DNA of 27,367 bases from a virus: the IMG/VR virus record IMGVR_UViG_3300021090_000367, positions 1 through 27,367 of that record. One strand, 5' to 3'. The notes under the pieces are model-generated. The model was given only the letters and a program-made list of their open reading frames with translations. It was not told where the DNA came from and ran no database searches. Shown one piece after another: positions 14,470-20,694 of this stretch (the stretch's first letter is position 1; every line of letters begins with the position of its first letter). The position numbers and the translations under genes were made by a program.

Positions 14470-14729
14470 CACGTCTCCTTGATGTATGTGTCAGGCGGAA
14501 TGAACGTCGCGCCTTCCTTCAATTTCTGTTCGTGCAGCTGTTGCATCGTCATTGCGGCACGCTGCGATTGTAGCATGAGCGATTGAAAACAGATCCTAAA
14601 ATCTTGCTTGAATCGTCCATACGCGACAACCGCCCGCTTTCGATTAACGTCGATTTCGATGCGATAATGGCGGCGGACACCGCCTAAACAGCGTCCGCGC
14701 TTTGCCTGTGAACGTCTTCGCTTGTTCAA
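14469..14729 (-). CDS. Hypothetical basic protein
   Basis: An 86-residue frame starting at TTG 14729 with GGAG 10 bases upstream, in the end of the UvrD-like gene. The N-terminal 25 residues are strongly basic (Arg/Lys), followed by an alternating strand pattern (HYRIEIDVNRKRAVVAYGRF) and a helical, Gln-rich C-terminus (LQSQRAAMTMQQLHEQKLKEG). Codon use is good from residue 20 on. Its stop overlaps the next ATG (TGATG). An internal extended -10 element near 14575-14567 could instead drive a short form from ATG 14552 (27 residues) or serve only the downstream gene. No family is recognised; the start is uncertain. Confidence 0.55.
   Translation of the reverse strand: MNKRRRSQAKRGRCLGGVRRHYRIEIDVNRKRAVVAYGRFKQDFRICFQSLMLQSQRAAMTMQQLHEQKLKEGATFIPPDTYIKET
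14567..14575 (-). promoter_or_regulatory. Candidate extended -10 promoter (TGCTACAAT)
   Basis: Read leftwards, TGCTACAAT at 14575-14567 matches an extended -10 (TGnTANAAT). No convincing -35 is seen, which extended -10 promoters tolerate. Predicted transcription would start near 14560, just before an in-frame ATG at 14552, and would serve the 243-residue zinc-knuckle gene and the genes beyond. Confidence 0.4.
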
Positions 14730-14736
14730 CTGTCAA

Positions 14737-16248
14737 TCACTCCGGGTGAACGTAAATCAAGGAGTTCTTCGCGCGGGTGATCGCAACGTAACAGATGTTC
14801 CGTTCTTCCTGATTGTTCGTGCGCAGCGACTTCGCCAACACAAACACGCGGTTAGCTTCAAGCCCCTTCGCGCGATGCACAGACGAACACGTGACGATGT
14901 CTCCCGCGCCGATGCCCTTGTCAGCGAACAGCGTTTCAATGCGGTCGATGACGTCTGACACGCTGTGCGCGTTGTCCGTCAACGACAACAGCATGTCAGC
15001 CTTGTCGTTGATTTCGTCAAGCAGCGTGATATACGGCGGGTTTTCCTTGTCCTTGCCTTCGAACTTGACATCAAGCCGCGTCTTTTCGCGAATGCGCCAC
15101 GCTTCGATCCCGCGCAGCAGTTCCGGAATGCTGCGCGCCTTCATCTGTTGCAGCAGCGTTACAAGACCCTTGCCGATGTTGCGACCATTGATGCGCGCAC
15201 GCTTGCCGCTGCGCAGAAGCGAAATCGCAATCGACACAAGCGGCGCGTTACTGCGCGACAGGATGAAGTCTCCCGGCTGCGCTTCCTTCTGCAACGCATC
15301 AATGACAATGTTGCGCACTTCGCCTTCCGGGTTGTCGTCGCCTGCTTGGAAGTCGGGAACGAACACTTGCGCTTCACGAACGACCGCTTTGCAGCAGCGA
15401 TACGTTACGTTTAACGGGAGTTCAACCGCGTTTAGTTCAGTCTTGAGACGGTCAAGTGCTTCGCTGTCCGCGCCGCGAAATGCGAAGATCCCTTGTTTAT
15501 CGTCGCCGACGACGATCACCCGTTTCGCCACTTTGACAGCAATTTCAAGCTGCGTCGGGTTCATGTCCTGCGCTTCGTCAACAATGATGTCATCGACCAC
15601 TTGCCGCAACCAACCGTTGCGCACCGGCAAGAACAGCATGTCACTTCCGTCGATGCCTGTCTCCGTTGGTTCTTTCGACGCGGCATATTCCATCGCGTCA
15701 AGGGCCTTCTGTTCGATGAACACCAGATCGAAACCTTCCGCGATCATCGGCAACGTCGGTTCACACTCAAAACGGATGGCAAGATCCGTCAGATCCCCGA
15801 TCATGCGGGCGTGTGCGCTGATCTCCCGCCCTTTGGTGTGAAGCTTGGTGATCAGCTTCTTGACTTCCTTCGGCGTGCTAGCATCGCAGACTGCAGCGGT
15901 AACGAAGTCTGCGCGCTTCGAATCCTTCATGTCTTCGACTTGCACGTTAGGCCACATACGACGAACGACGCGCAGGCCGATCGCGTGAAGCGTAGCAACG
16001 GTCACGTCGTATCCGACGAACCGCGTTGACAGTTCGTCTGCAATCGCCCGACCGAAGGCGGCAACCGCGATCACACGCTTCGGATCGGCGCGCAAGAGAC
16101 GACGCACCGCTTCACAAATCGTGGTCGTTTTCCCCGTGCCCGCCCGTGCGCGAACAACAAGATTGATCAGATAGAAATTGATGAAGTGGTCGAAAATGTC
16201 GATCTGTTTGCGTGACCAATCCTGAATCGTCGTGGTAGCTGCTGACAT
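14737..16248 (-). CDS. UvrD/PcrA-like superfamily 1 DNA helicase
   Basis: The start is placed at ATG 16248 behind AAGGGAGATAGA, giving 503 residues. SF1A motifs are visible: Walker A ARAGTGKTT (34-42), motif II VDEAQD (223-228), motif III GDDKQGIFAFRGAD (248-261), motif IV-like TYRC (282-285), motif V near VHRAKGLEANRVF (about 462-474) and motif VI YVAITRAKNSL (487-497). SF1A enzymes unwind DNA 3' to 5' in repair, recombination and replication restart. At 503 residues it is shorter than UvrD (about 720), with reduced 1B and 2B subdomains, typical of phage versions. A Dda-like or RecD2-like role cannot be excluded. It ends 8 bases before the next start. Confidence 0.9.
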   Translation of the reverse strand: MSAATTTIQDWSRKQIDIFDHFINFYLINLVVRARAGTGKTTTICEAVRRLLRADPKRVIAVAAFGRAIADELSTRFVGYDVTVATLHAIGLRVVRRMWPNVQVEDMKDSKRADFVTAAVCDASTPKEVKKLITKLHTKGREISAHARMIGDLTDLAIRFECEPTLPMIAEGFDLVFIEQKALDAMEYAASKEPTETGIDGSDMLFLPVRNGWLRQVVDDIIVDEAQDMNPTQLEIAVKVAKRVIVVGDDKQGIFAFRGADSEALDRLKTELNAVELPLNVTYRCCKAVVREAQVFVPDFQAGDDNPEGEVRNIVIDALQKEAQPGDFILSRSNAPLVSIAISLLRSGKRARINGRNIGKGLVTLLQQMKARSIPELLRGIEAWRIREKTRLDVKFEGKDKENPPYITLLDEINDKADMLLSLTDNAHSVSDVIDRIETLFADKGIGAGDIVTCSSVHRAKGLEANRVFVLAKSLRTNNQEERNICYVAITRAKNSLIYVHPE

Positions 16249-16294
16249 TCTATCTCCCTTGCGGCGCGCTATTTTGTCGCGCCGACTTGCGCGT

Positions 16295-16468
16295 TTACTT
16301 CGCCGAAAGAAAGGGAAGCCCGGTGACGCGATAGCGGTTGCCCTTCGCATCTTCGACGTCGACCGTTCCGAACGGCCAGACGCGAACGATCGTCATTGCG
16401 AAACCACGAACGATCATGGTTTGACCCTTCTTCGGTGCTGCCTGCGTCGTCGTCGTCTTCTTTGCCAT
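16295..16468 (-). CDS. Hypothetical 57-residue protein, predicted leaderless
   Basis: A 57-residue frame with ATG at 16468. It has a Lys/Thr-rich N-terminus (MAKKTTTTQAAPKK), then a compact beta-strand-rich part (MIVRGFAMTIVRVWPFGTVDV, then NRYRVTGLPFL) resembling a small SH3-like or OB-like barrel. The ATG follows a TTGACT-17-TAGAAT promoter by 6 bases, so transcription should begin at or next to the ATG and no ribosome binding site is present. The same arrangement, with the same flanking repeat, precedes the 55-residue gene upstream. The other frame over this region (71 codons) lacks such support. No family is recognised. Confidence 0.7.
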   Translation of the reverse strand: MAKKTTTTQAAPKKGQTMIVRGFAMTIVRVWPFGTVDVEDAKGNRYRVTGLPFLSAK

Positions 16469-16474
16469 ACAGAG

Positions 16475-16503
16475 ATTCTATCAACGTTGGTTTTACAAGT
16501 CAA
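16475..16503 (-). promoter_or_regulatory. Sigma-70 promoter, leaderless type (copy 1)
   Basis: Read leftwards: TTGACT (16503-16498), a 17-bp spacer, TAGAAT (16480-16475), then CTCTGT and the ATG at 16468. Spacing is ideal and each hexamer differs from consensus at one position. The normal start site, about 7 bases past the -10, falls on the A of the ATG. The element lies in a direct repeat shared with the promoter at 16719-16747. Confidence 0.85.
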
Positions 16504-16514
16504 CGAAAAAGAGC

Positions 16515-16538
16515 GGCAAGACGGCAATTCAAAATTGC
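16515..16538 (-). terminator. Hairpin preceding promoter copy 1
   Basis: Read leftwards, GCAATT pairs with AATTGC around a 3-nt loop (16538-16524), followed by CGTCTTGCCGCTCTTTTT. It lies 7 bases past the stop of the 55-residue gene (16545), so it could end that transcript just before the next promoter. The stem is short and A/T-rich. Confidence 0.45.
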
Positions 16539-16544
16539 ACGGAA

Positions 16545-16712
16545 TTACGCGGCTTCGATCCGCTCAATGTGCAGCGCGTTCAGCACGTCATACAGACGAT
16601 TGATCGCGGTCTGGTTCTGGATCGCCGGAATGCCCGTCAGGTGCGCAGCGGCGTTTTCGCGGTGCCGAAGTTCCGTGGTCGCTTCGTCGATTCGCTGCGT
16701 GGTGTTTGCCAT
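16545..16712 (-). CDS. Hypothetical 55-residue helical protein, predicted leaderless
   Basis: A 55-residue frame with ATG at 16712. The sequence is predicted to be a helical hairpin: TTQRIDEATTELRHRENAAAHL, a Gly-Ile-Pro turn near residues 27-29, then NQTAINRLYDVLNALHIERIE. There is no signal peptide, metal site or membrane span. As for the neighbouring 57-residue gene, a TTGACT-17-TAGAAT promoter ends 6 bases before the ATG and no ribosome binding site exists. Its last codons (GAAGCCGCG, stop) are part of the direct repeat and match the end of the SNF2-like helicase gene. No family is recognised; a small dimeric regulator or inhibitor would fit but is speculative. Confidence 0.68.
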   Translation of the reverse strand: MANTTQRIDEATTELRHRENAAAHLTGIPAIQNQTAINRLYDVLNALHIERIEAA

Positions 16713-16718
16713 ACAGAG

Positions 16719-16747
16719 ATTCTATCTCACGTTTATTTACGAGTCAA
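16719..16747 (-). promoter_or_regulatory. Sigma-70 promoter, leaderless type (copy 2)
   Basis: Read leftwards: TTGACT (16747-16742), a 17-bp spacer, TAGAAT (16724-16719), CTCTGT, then ATG at 16712. Hexamers, spacer length and the CTCTGTATG start region are identical to copy 1, while the spacer sequence has diverged, which points to selection on the promoter and start itself. Confidence 0.85.
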
Positions 16748-16758
16748 CAAGAAAAGCA

Positions 16759-16782
16759 GGCAAGACGGCAATTCAAAACTGC
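16759..16782 (-). terminator. Hairpin preceding promoter copy 2
   Basis: Read leftwards, GCAGTT and AATTGC (16782-16768) can pair with one mismatch, followed by CGTCTTGCCTGCTTTTC. It lies just after the SNF2-like helicase stop at 16791. It corresponds in position to the hairpin at 16524-16538. Confidence 0.35.
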
Positions 16783-16790
16783 ACAGAATG

Positions 16791-18467
16791 TCACGCGGCT
16801 TCGGTGAGTTCAGACAGCCGGGCAACCCATGCTTCTTGCGTCCAATTGGCGATCTGTTCCTTGTCTCGACGGGCCTGCACGATGACGGCATCATACGTTT
16901 TCTGACCCTTTGGCCCGACAGCGACGATGTCATAGTATTCAACAGGCGACGTCTGACGCGGTCCATACACGCGATCCCCGGATTGCAGGAACTTCCGCAA
17001 GCTATGGTCATACGAGTAATTCACGCTGGTGTGAGACGCCGACATGTCAAGCCCGAAGCTGCCTGTTCCCAGCGTGCCGCACACCAACACCGGGCCTGCA
17101 GGCGCAGTGCGCGGATCAAGGATCGCTTTTGCGTGCGCGCGATCCTTCTTGGATTGCCCGCCGTGCATTCCGGCAACGATCATCGTCGGAAACTTCTTCG
17201 TGGCTTCAAAAACAATGCGCAGCGTTTCCGGCATGAAGCGGGACCACACCACCATTTTCAGATTGGGATCCTGTGCAAGCTTGCTTTCGATCAGCCACAA
17301 CAGCACGTCTAATTTTTCGCGGCCAAGTTCCTGCACCCTCGAAACCGGCTGCGCGGCACCGATGCCCGAACCTTCGCAATCTTCACACCCGCTGCCGTCG
17401 CAGTTCGGGCACACGGGATCTAATCCTGTGTCTTCGATCCCGCCGATGAACCCGCCTGTGATTTGTGACAGACGCATAAACTTTGTGATCGCTTGCTGCG
17501 AAATACTAGCAAGCCCGTTTTCGAGTTCATACACCATGTCATCACGCATCTTGCGATACGCGTTCCATGCGGCGGATCCGAGTGTGGCGGTTAACGTAAC
17601 CGGCTTCAACTTTACCGGCATGTCATCGCAATCAATCTGCAGACGGCGCACGGTGAACGGCTTGAACCGCGCTTGTAAATCGTCGATGTTCTTCCACGCA
17701 ACGATCTTCATGACCGCTTTACCGTAAGGCGTTAAAACAGGTTTCTGAGTTCTGGCACTGACAACAGGTTCTTGAACGGCGTAACGTGACTTGAAATGCG
17801 TGATGAATTTGCATTCAAGAACGGACTGATGAAGCATGTTACCTTGAGAAAACATATGGATCGGCGTATCCATAGGCGTCCCGTTCATCAGCAGAACGCG
17901 CCCGCACTTCTGCCGCAACGTCAGACAGGCATCAAAGGTTTCTGAATCGTGATTCGTGATCGCCCCTGATTCGTCGAGAACCAACATGGTTTTTGGCCCG
18001 CAGTATTTCAGCAGCGTCTTCAGGATTTCTTCGTTCTTTTTCTTGGCGTTCTTCGGGCGGTAAGGCCGCATGAATTCATAATTGGTGACAATCCAGCGCA
18101 GCGGTTTCGTTTGGTTGTCGGGCAATGCGTCAGGACCGACGCGCCACTGATGCACGTCGCTGTGAAACTCCGTCACCAACGCAGGCGTTTTCAACCACAG
18201 GTGTTCAAGGAGTTCGCCGCCCAGTGCATCGGCAGTCGGACCAACCCAAACGCTGCGCACAGGTTCCGGAGCAATGACGATGACACGATCGATGATGCCA
18301 CGATCGTAAAGGAACTGCGCCGCGTCGATCGCGATCTTGGTTTTGCCGGTTCGCATTTCGGATGCGATGAAGAACCACGGGCGATCAACGACAGTCTGTG
18401 TGTCGATGTATTGATGTTTGAACGGCGTCAATCGCGAGTGCGACCAATCCAACATCTGCGCCGTCAT
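16791..18467 (-). CDS. SNF2-like superfamily 2 helicase/ATPase with zinc-knuckle insert
   Basis: The start is placed at ATG 18467, overlapping the stop of the membrane protein gene (ATGA), giving 558 residues. SF2 motifs: Walker A SEMRTGKTK (36-44), motif Ia-like IVIAPEPV, motif II LDESG (164-168, in place of DEAH/DEAD), motif III MNGTP (194-198), and motif VI QSGDRVYGPRQ (495-505). The C-terminal lobe matches SNF2-type phage helicases. CPNCDGSGCEDCEGSG (353-368) adds a four-Cys zinc knuckle between the lobes. Such proteins translocate on duplex DNA and help replication or recombination-dependent initiation. The DESG form of motif II also occurs in other SNF2-like phage proteins. Confidence 0.87.
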   Translation of the reverse strand: MTAQMLDWSHSRLTPFKHQYIDTQTVVDRPWFFIASEMRTGKTKIAIDAAQFLYDRGIIDRVIVIAPEPVRSVWVGPTADALGGELLEHLWLKTPALVTEFHSDVHQWRVGPDALPDNQTKPLRWIVTNYEFMRPYRPKNAKKKNEEILKTLLKYCGPKTMLVLDESGAITNHDSETFDACLTLRQKCGRVLLMNGTPMDTPIHMFSQGNMLHQSVLECKFITHFKSRYAVQEPVVSARTQKPVLTPYGKAVMKIVAWKNIDDLQARFKPFTVRRLQIDCDDMPVKLKPVTLTATLGSAAWNAYRKMRDDMVYELENGLASISQQAITKFMRLSQITGGFIGGIEDTGLDPVCPNCDGSGCEDCEGSGIGAAQPVSRVQELGREKLDVLLWLIESKLAQDPNLKMVVWSRFMPETLRIVFEATKKFPTMIVAGMHGGQSKKDRAHAKAILDPRTAPAGPVLVCGTLGTGSFGLDMSASHTSVNYSYDHSLRKFLQSGDRVYGPRQTSPVEYYDIVAVGPKGQKTYDAVIVQARRDKEQIANWTQEAWVARLSELTEAA

Positions 18468-18667
18468 TTGCGAAACAACGCCTTGATCAAGTTGATCACA
18501 GAAGCTATCGGCCAACAACCCGCGATCAACAACGACACAATCAACCGTTCACGCTGATCGGATCCGTCGATTGACCGCACGACTAGAACGGCATAGCTGA
18601 AGAACAACCACACGACAGCAAGTGCCGCGTAGATCAGCCACCAAGGAATGAATACGTTAAACGTCAT
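18464..18667 (-). CDS. Small membrane protein with two transmembrane segments
   Basis: A 67-residue protein with ATG overlapping the ThyX stop (TAATG at 18669-18665). Two hydrophobic segments are clear, about residues 6-30 (WWLIYAALAVVWLFFSYAVLVV) and 42-62 (LIVSLLIAGCWPIASVINLI), with a charged loop (DGSDQRER) between and a Lys/Arg tail (KALFRK). Both termini would lie on the same side; positive-inside rules put the C-terminus in the cytoplasm. Size and two spans fit a class II holin, but this spot inside a replication operon is unusual for one. An inner-membrane exclusion protein or replication anchor is possible. No family assigned. Confidence 0.68.
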   Translation of the reverse strand: MTFNVFIPWWLIYAALAVVWLFFSYAVLVVRSIDGSDQRERLIVSLLIAGCWPIASVINLIKALFRK

Positions 18668-19509
18668 TACGCCCCTGCTGCGCGTTGACCTTGAACGAAC
18701 AGTTCCCAGGTTCGCGGATATCGCTGCGCGATGTATTCTCCCACGATGTTTGCAAAAAGTCGAATTTCAAGCTGCGCGTCGGGTGCCATGCGCAGCGTCA
18801 AGAACGCCAACCAGTTTCGAAGGTTGGTGCTGGCGCGCATCCTTGAATAACGCCCAACCGGGAGATCAGCGCACACGCCCGGCAATCGTGCAATCTCTTT
18901 CGGAATGCCGATGGTCAAGCCGTCCTGATATACGCGTTCGGCGTATGCGTAAACGTGCCCAAGGGCATCAAGCCAAGCCAACACTTCATCGTGTGTCGGC
19001 ACGCGATTCCCTGTGGCGTTTGCTTGCCGGTTGGTGCCTGCAACGACGATGCACCGATCGATCGTTGGTATGTAGTTCATGTCAGGCAGCGGCGTATAGC
19101 GCGCACTCATTTCGTTATAGCTCTGCGTGCGGTGCCGGTGCCACTCACGGAATACGAAGATCGGTGCCTGCACTTCGATGATCATGCCCGCCATTTCGAA
19201 CGGCGTTGCATGCTTCTTGGTGTAGAGACGGCGCAACAGTTTCTTGTCTCCCGGATCTTTGCCGGTGCCTTCGCACGTCGTGCAGTCCTTTCGCGACTGT
19301 TGGTGAACACGGCTGATGTAAAGCCCATCGTGCCAACCAATCGCGTTAGCTTTTACACAGGCTTTACAGGATCCGCCGCCCCAACCTTCAAAACCTTTGT
19401 TGGTCGACATGCGGGCCGCTTCAACGATCCGTTCGTCGCTTCCCCAGTGTTCAACGACGCCGATGTATCCGTGATCTAACACGTCACGGCGATCCAACAA
19501 TTCAGACAT
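18667..19509 (-). CDS. thyX: FAD-dependent thymidylate synthase ThyX with zinc-knuckle insertion
   Basis: A 280-residue protein from ATG 19509 (AAGGAG 5 bases upstream, TGATG overlap). It carries the ThyX signature RHRxxSxNExSxR (RHRTQSYNEMSAR, residues 125-137) and the flanking HATPFE and REWHRHR context. ThyX methylates dUMP to dTMP using methylenetetrahydrofolate with FAD and NADPH, unlike ThyA. Between the N-terminal AARMS element and the KKHATPFE segment there is an insertion of about 50 residues with Cys48, Cys51, Cys76 and Cys79, a probable zinc knuckle absent from typical ThyX. The start, signature and C-terminal helix appear intact, so it is probably active. Confidence 0.92.
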   Translation of the reverse strand: MSELLDRRDVLDHGYIGVVEHWGSDERIVEAARMSTNKGFEGWGGGSCKACVKANAIGWHDGLYISRVHQQSRKDCTTCEGTGKDPGDKKLLRRLYTKKHATPFEMAGMIIEVQAPIFVFREWHRHRTQSYNEMSARYTPLPDMNYIPTIDRCIVVAGTNRQANATGNRVPTHDEVLAWLDALGHVYAYAERVYQDGLTIGIPKEIARLPGVCADLPVGRYSRMRASTNLRNWLAFLTLRMAPDAQLEIRLFANIVGEYIAQRYPRTWELFVQGQRAAGA

Positions 19510-19781
19510 CACGACTCCTTAAACTCGACGCGGATACCATTTGCATACGTGGCGATCCGAATGAGCATGCCGAACAACTCTGATTCGATCACAGCTGGCG
19601 GTCTTGCCATGAAGAACCCTTCTTCGCTGTGGAACTGCAAATACGCTTGCAGTTCAACGTATTCGTCAGGTGGAAAGTAAACGATGTTCGGTTGCCGCCC
19701 CGTGAGATTGTTGTATCGGTAAGCGATAATGCGAACACGATCCAACACTGGCAAATAATCGAACAACGTTAACTTCGGCAC
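19509..19781 (-). CDS. Hypothetical 90-residue protein
   Basis: The start is placed at GTG 19781, directly after the TAA of the preceding gene (TAACGTG); the longer frame back to 19847 overlaps that gene out of frame. The product has an alternating hydrophobic pattern (LTLFDYLPVLDRVRIIAYRYNN), a polar loop, PDEYVELQAYLQFHSEEGFFMARPPAVIES and a closing strand, suggesting a small alpha/beta domain. There is no ribosome binding site other than coupling to the upstream stop. Its own stop overlaps the ThyX start. No family is recognised. Confidence 0.58.
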   Translation of the reverse strand: MPKLTLFDYLPVLDRVRIIAYRYNNLTGRQPNIVYFPPDEYVELQAYLQFHSEEGFFMARPPAVIESELFGMLIRIATYANGIRVEFKES

Positions 19782-19782
19782 G

Positions 19783-20154
19783 TTAGCCGCCGTCGTCGCC
19801 AGAAGCGGCAACACCCTCGGATTCTTCCTTGCGGCGGGCGCGATCATGCATTCGTTCCGACAACAGCTGCAGATCCAACGGTTTCAGAAAACATGATTGA
19901 CAGATGTAAAGTTCTGTCATCAACACTTTCGATTCCGGTTTGTCCATCGCGATCGTAAAACCGGAATCACCGAAAGTCGTGAAGTTCTCAAGCAGTCCGG
20001 CAGATGCTTTCCCTTGAAAGAATTGGTTCATGCCGAACAACTCATTGACTGCCGCCACGTTGACAACAGCCACGCTGAAACGAACGACTTGAAACAACGT
20101 GTTGACAGGCCCGTTGCAGTTGTCGCACGGGCGCAAATCCAATATGCGCGGCAT
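19783..20154 (-). CDS. Hypothetical protein with paired CxxC motifs
   Basis: The start is placed at ATG 20154 (MPRILDLRP), with GGAG 5 bases upstream in the end of the previous gene. The 123-residue product has CDNC near residues 10-13 and CQSC near 84-87, a two-knuckle zinc site framing a beta-rich middle (NTLFQVVRFSVAVVNVAAVNELFG). The C-terminus is basic then acidic (RARRKEESEG, then SGDDGG). The layout resembles small zinc-ribbon proteins in phage early operons. No enzymatic motif is seen. It is followed immediately by a GTG-start gene, suggesting coupling. Confidence 0.62.
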   Translation of the reverse strand: MPRILDLRPCDNCNGPVNTLFQVVRFSVAVVNVAAVNELFGMNQFFQGKASAGLLENFTTFGDSGFTIAMDKPESKVLMTELYICQSCFLKPLDLQLLSERMHDRARRKEESEGVAASGDDGG

Positions 20155-20156
20155 CG

Positions 20157-20396
20157 TTACTCCTGTTCCGGTTTCCGAGGGTGTTTCTTCCACACGCCGT
20201 CAGACCCTTTGATCATCTTAATCGTTGTCGGCGGCACGATGAAGGGTGTTTCTTCGCCGTATTCGACGGCGTTGCTATAGATCGGTCGTCGTCTTTTGGC
20301 TTCCTTCAGCATCCGTTCTGCTTCGTCCTGCAGTGCTTCCTTCATCCGCGCGGCGATCAGTTTCCGCAAGGCGTCGATCGATTTCCCTGTTGACAT
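20157..20396 (-). CDS. Hypothetical basic helical protein
   Basis: A 79-residue frame with a Lys/Arg-rich N-terminal helix (LRKLIAARMKEALQDEAERM), then a strand-like segment (YSNAVEYGEETPFIVPPTTIKMIKG) and a basic tail (KKHPRKPEQE). Its 5' 122 bases overlap the end of the DUF3310 gene in another frame; codon use is good in both. Neither ATG 20396 nor the internal ATGs at 20345 and 20312 has a ribosome binding site, so the true start could be internal and expression may rely on coupling. Its stop lies 2 bases before the next ATG. No family recognised. Confidence 0.58.
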   Translation of the reverse strand: MSTGKSIDALRKLIAARMKEALQDEAERMLKEAKRRRPIYSNAVEYGEETPFIVPPTTIKMIKGSDGVWKKHPRKPEQE

Positions 20397-20694
20397 ACCA
20401 TGCGGCTTTCTTCAAGTCGTCGATGTCAAGCGCGTCCGGCTTGAACCCTGCGCGCAAGATGTATTTGATCGCATTGCCAAGTGAGAACTTCAGATCCCAC
20501 GCTTCGATCACCTTGATCGCTTCGTAAGGGTTATCGCCGCCGCCGTAGTGCGCGGGATGATTGACCTTTTCGACGCGTCGATCGTCTGCTGCGATCTGTG
20601 TGACTCTGTCACGGAACCGCGTTTGTTCGGCTTCGCCGCGCGCAATGGCGTCGTTGTCGAACGTCATTCGAAGTCCGGTAACGTCACTTGCCAT
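20275..20694 (-). CDS. DUF3310 family protein (putative nucleotide kinase)
   Basis: A 139-residue protein with the DUF3310 core: VNHPAHY (44-50), G-D-x-P-Y-E-A-I, then EAWDLKFSLGNAIKYILRAGFK (about 64-85) and DIDDLKKAAWYVNREI (90-105). Members are common in phages and often annotated nucleotide kinases by analogy with T7 gp1.7, a dTMP/dGMP kinase of unusual fold. The phage also makes dTMP through ThyX, so a kinase would complete that route; this is inference. The last 34 residues (Asp/Arg/Thr-rich, after REIDRRL) lie in the 122-bp overlap with the next frame and exceed the usual family end. AAGG lies 10 bases before the ATG. Confidence 0.8.
   Translation of the reverse strand: MASDVTGLRMTFDNDAIARGEAEQTRFRDRVTQIAADDRRVEKVNHPAHYGGGDNPYEAIKVIEAWDLKFSLGNAIKYILRAGFKPDALDIDDLKKAAWYVNREIDRRLAETDRRADEGSTAGRSRTDAEGSQKTTTDL

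Larger units (their letters stand above)
16462..16557. repeat. Direct repeat, copy 1 (partner 16706-16803)
   Basis: Each copy holds, read leftwards, the end of a gene (GAAGCCGCG plus stop), a GCAATTTTGAATTGC-like hairpin, the CGTCTTGCC motif, TTGACT-17-TAGAAT, CTCTGT and ATGGCAAA. The cores TTGCCATACAGAGATTCTAT and GGCAAGACGGCAATTCAAAA are identical in both copies. The rest differs at scattered positions. Confidence 0.85.
16706..16803. repeat. Direct repeat, copy 2 (partner 16462-16557)
   Basis: Second copy of the repeat, 244 bp away, in the same orientation. It spans from the first codons of the 55-residue gene back into the last codons of the SNF2-like helicase gene. The gene between the copies is unlike the gene after copy 1, so only the regulatory segment and gene boundaries are shared. 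Confidence 0.85.

Noticed and set aside
14813-15841. 342-codon + strand frame opposite the UvrD-like helicase
   Set aside because: It lies wholly antisense to a gene with all SF1 motifs, is Ser/Arg/Met-rich without domain pattern, and has no ribosome binding site.
16462-16803. Two direct repeats as a CRISPR array
   Set aside because: Only two long, diverged copies with a coding gene between them; they contain promoters and gene ends.
16569-17312. 247-codon + strand frame opposite the SNF2-like gene
   Set aside because: His/Arg/Cys-rich shadow; the - strand has the helicase motifs and the small leaderless gene.
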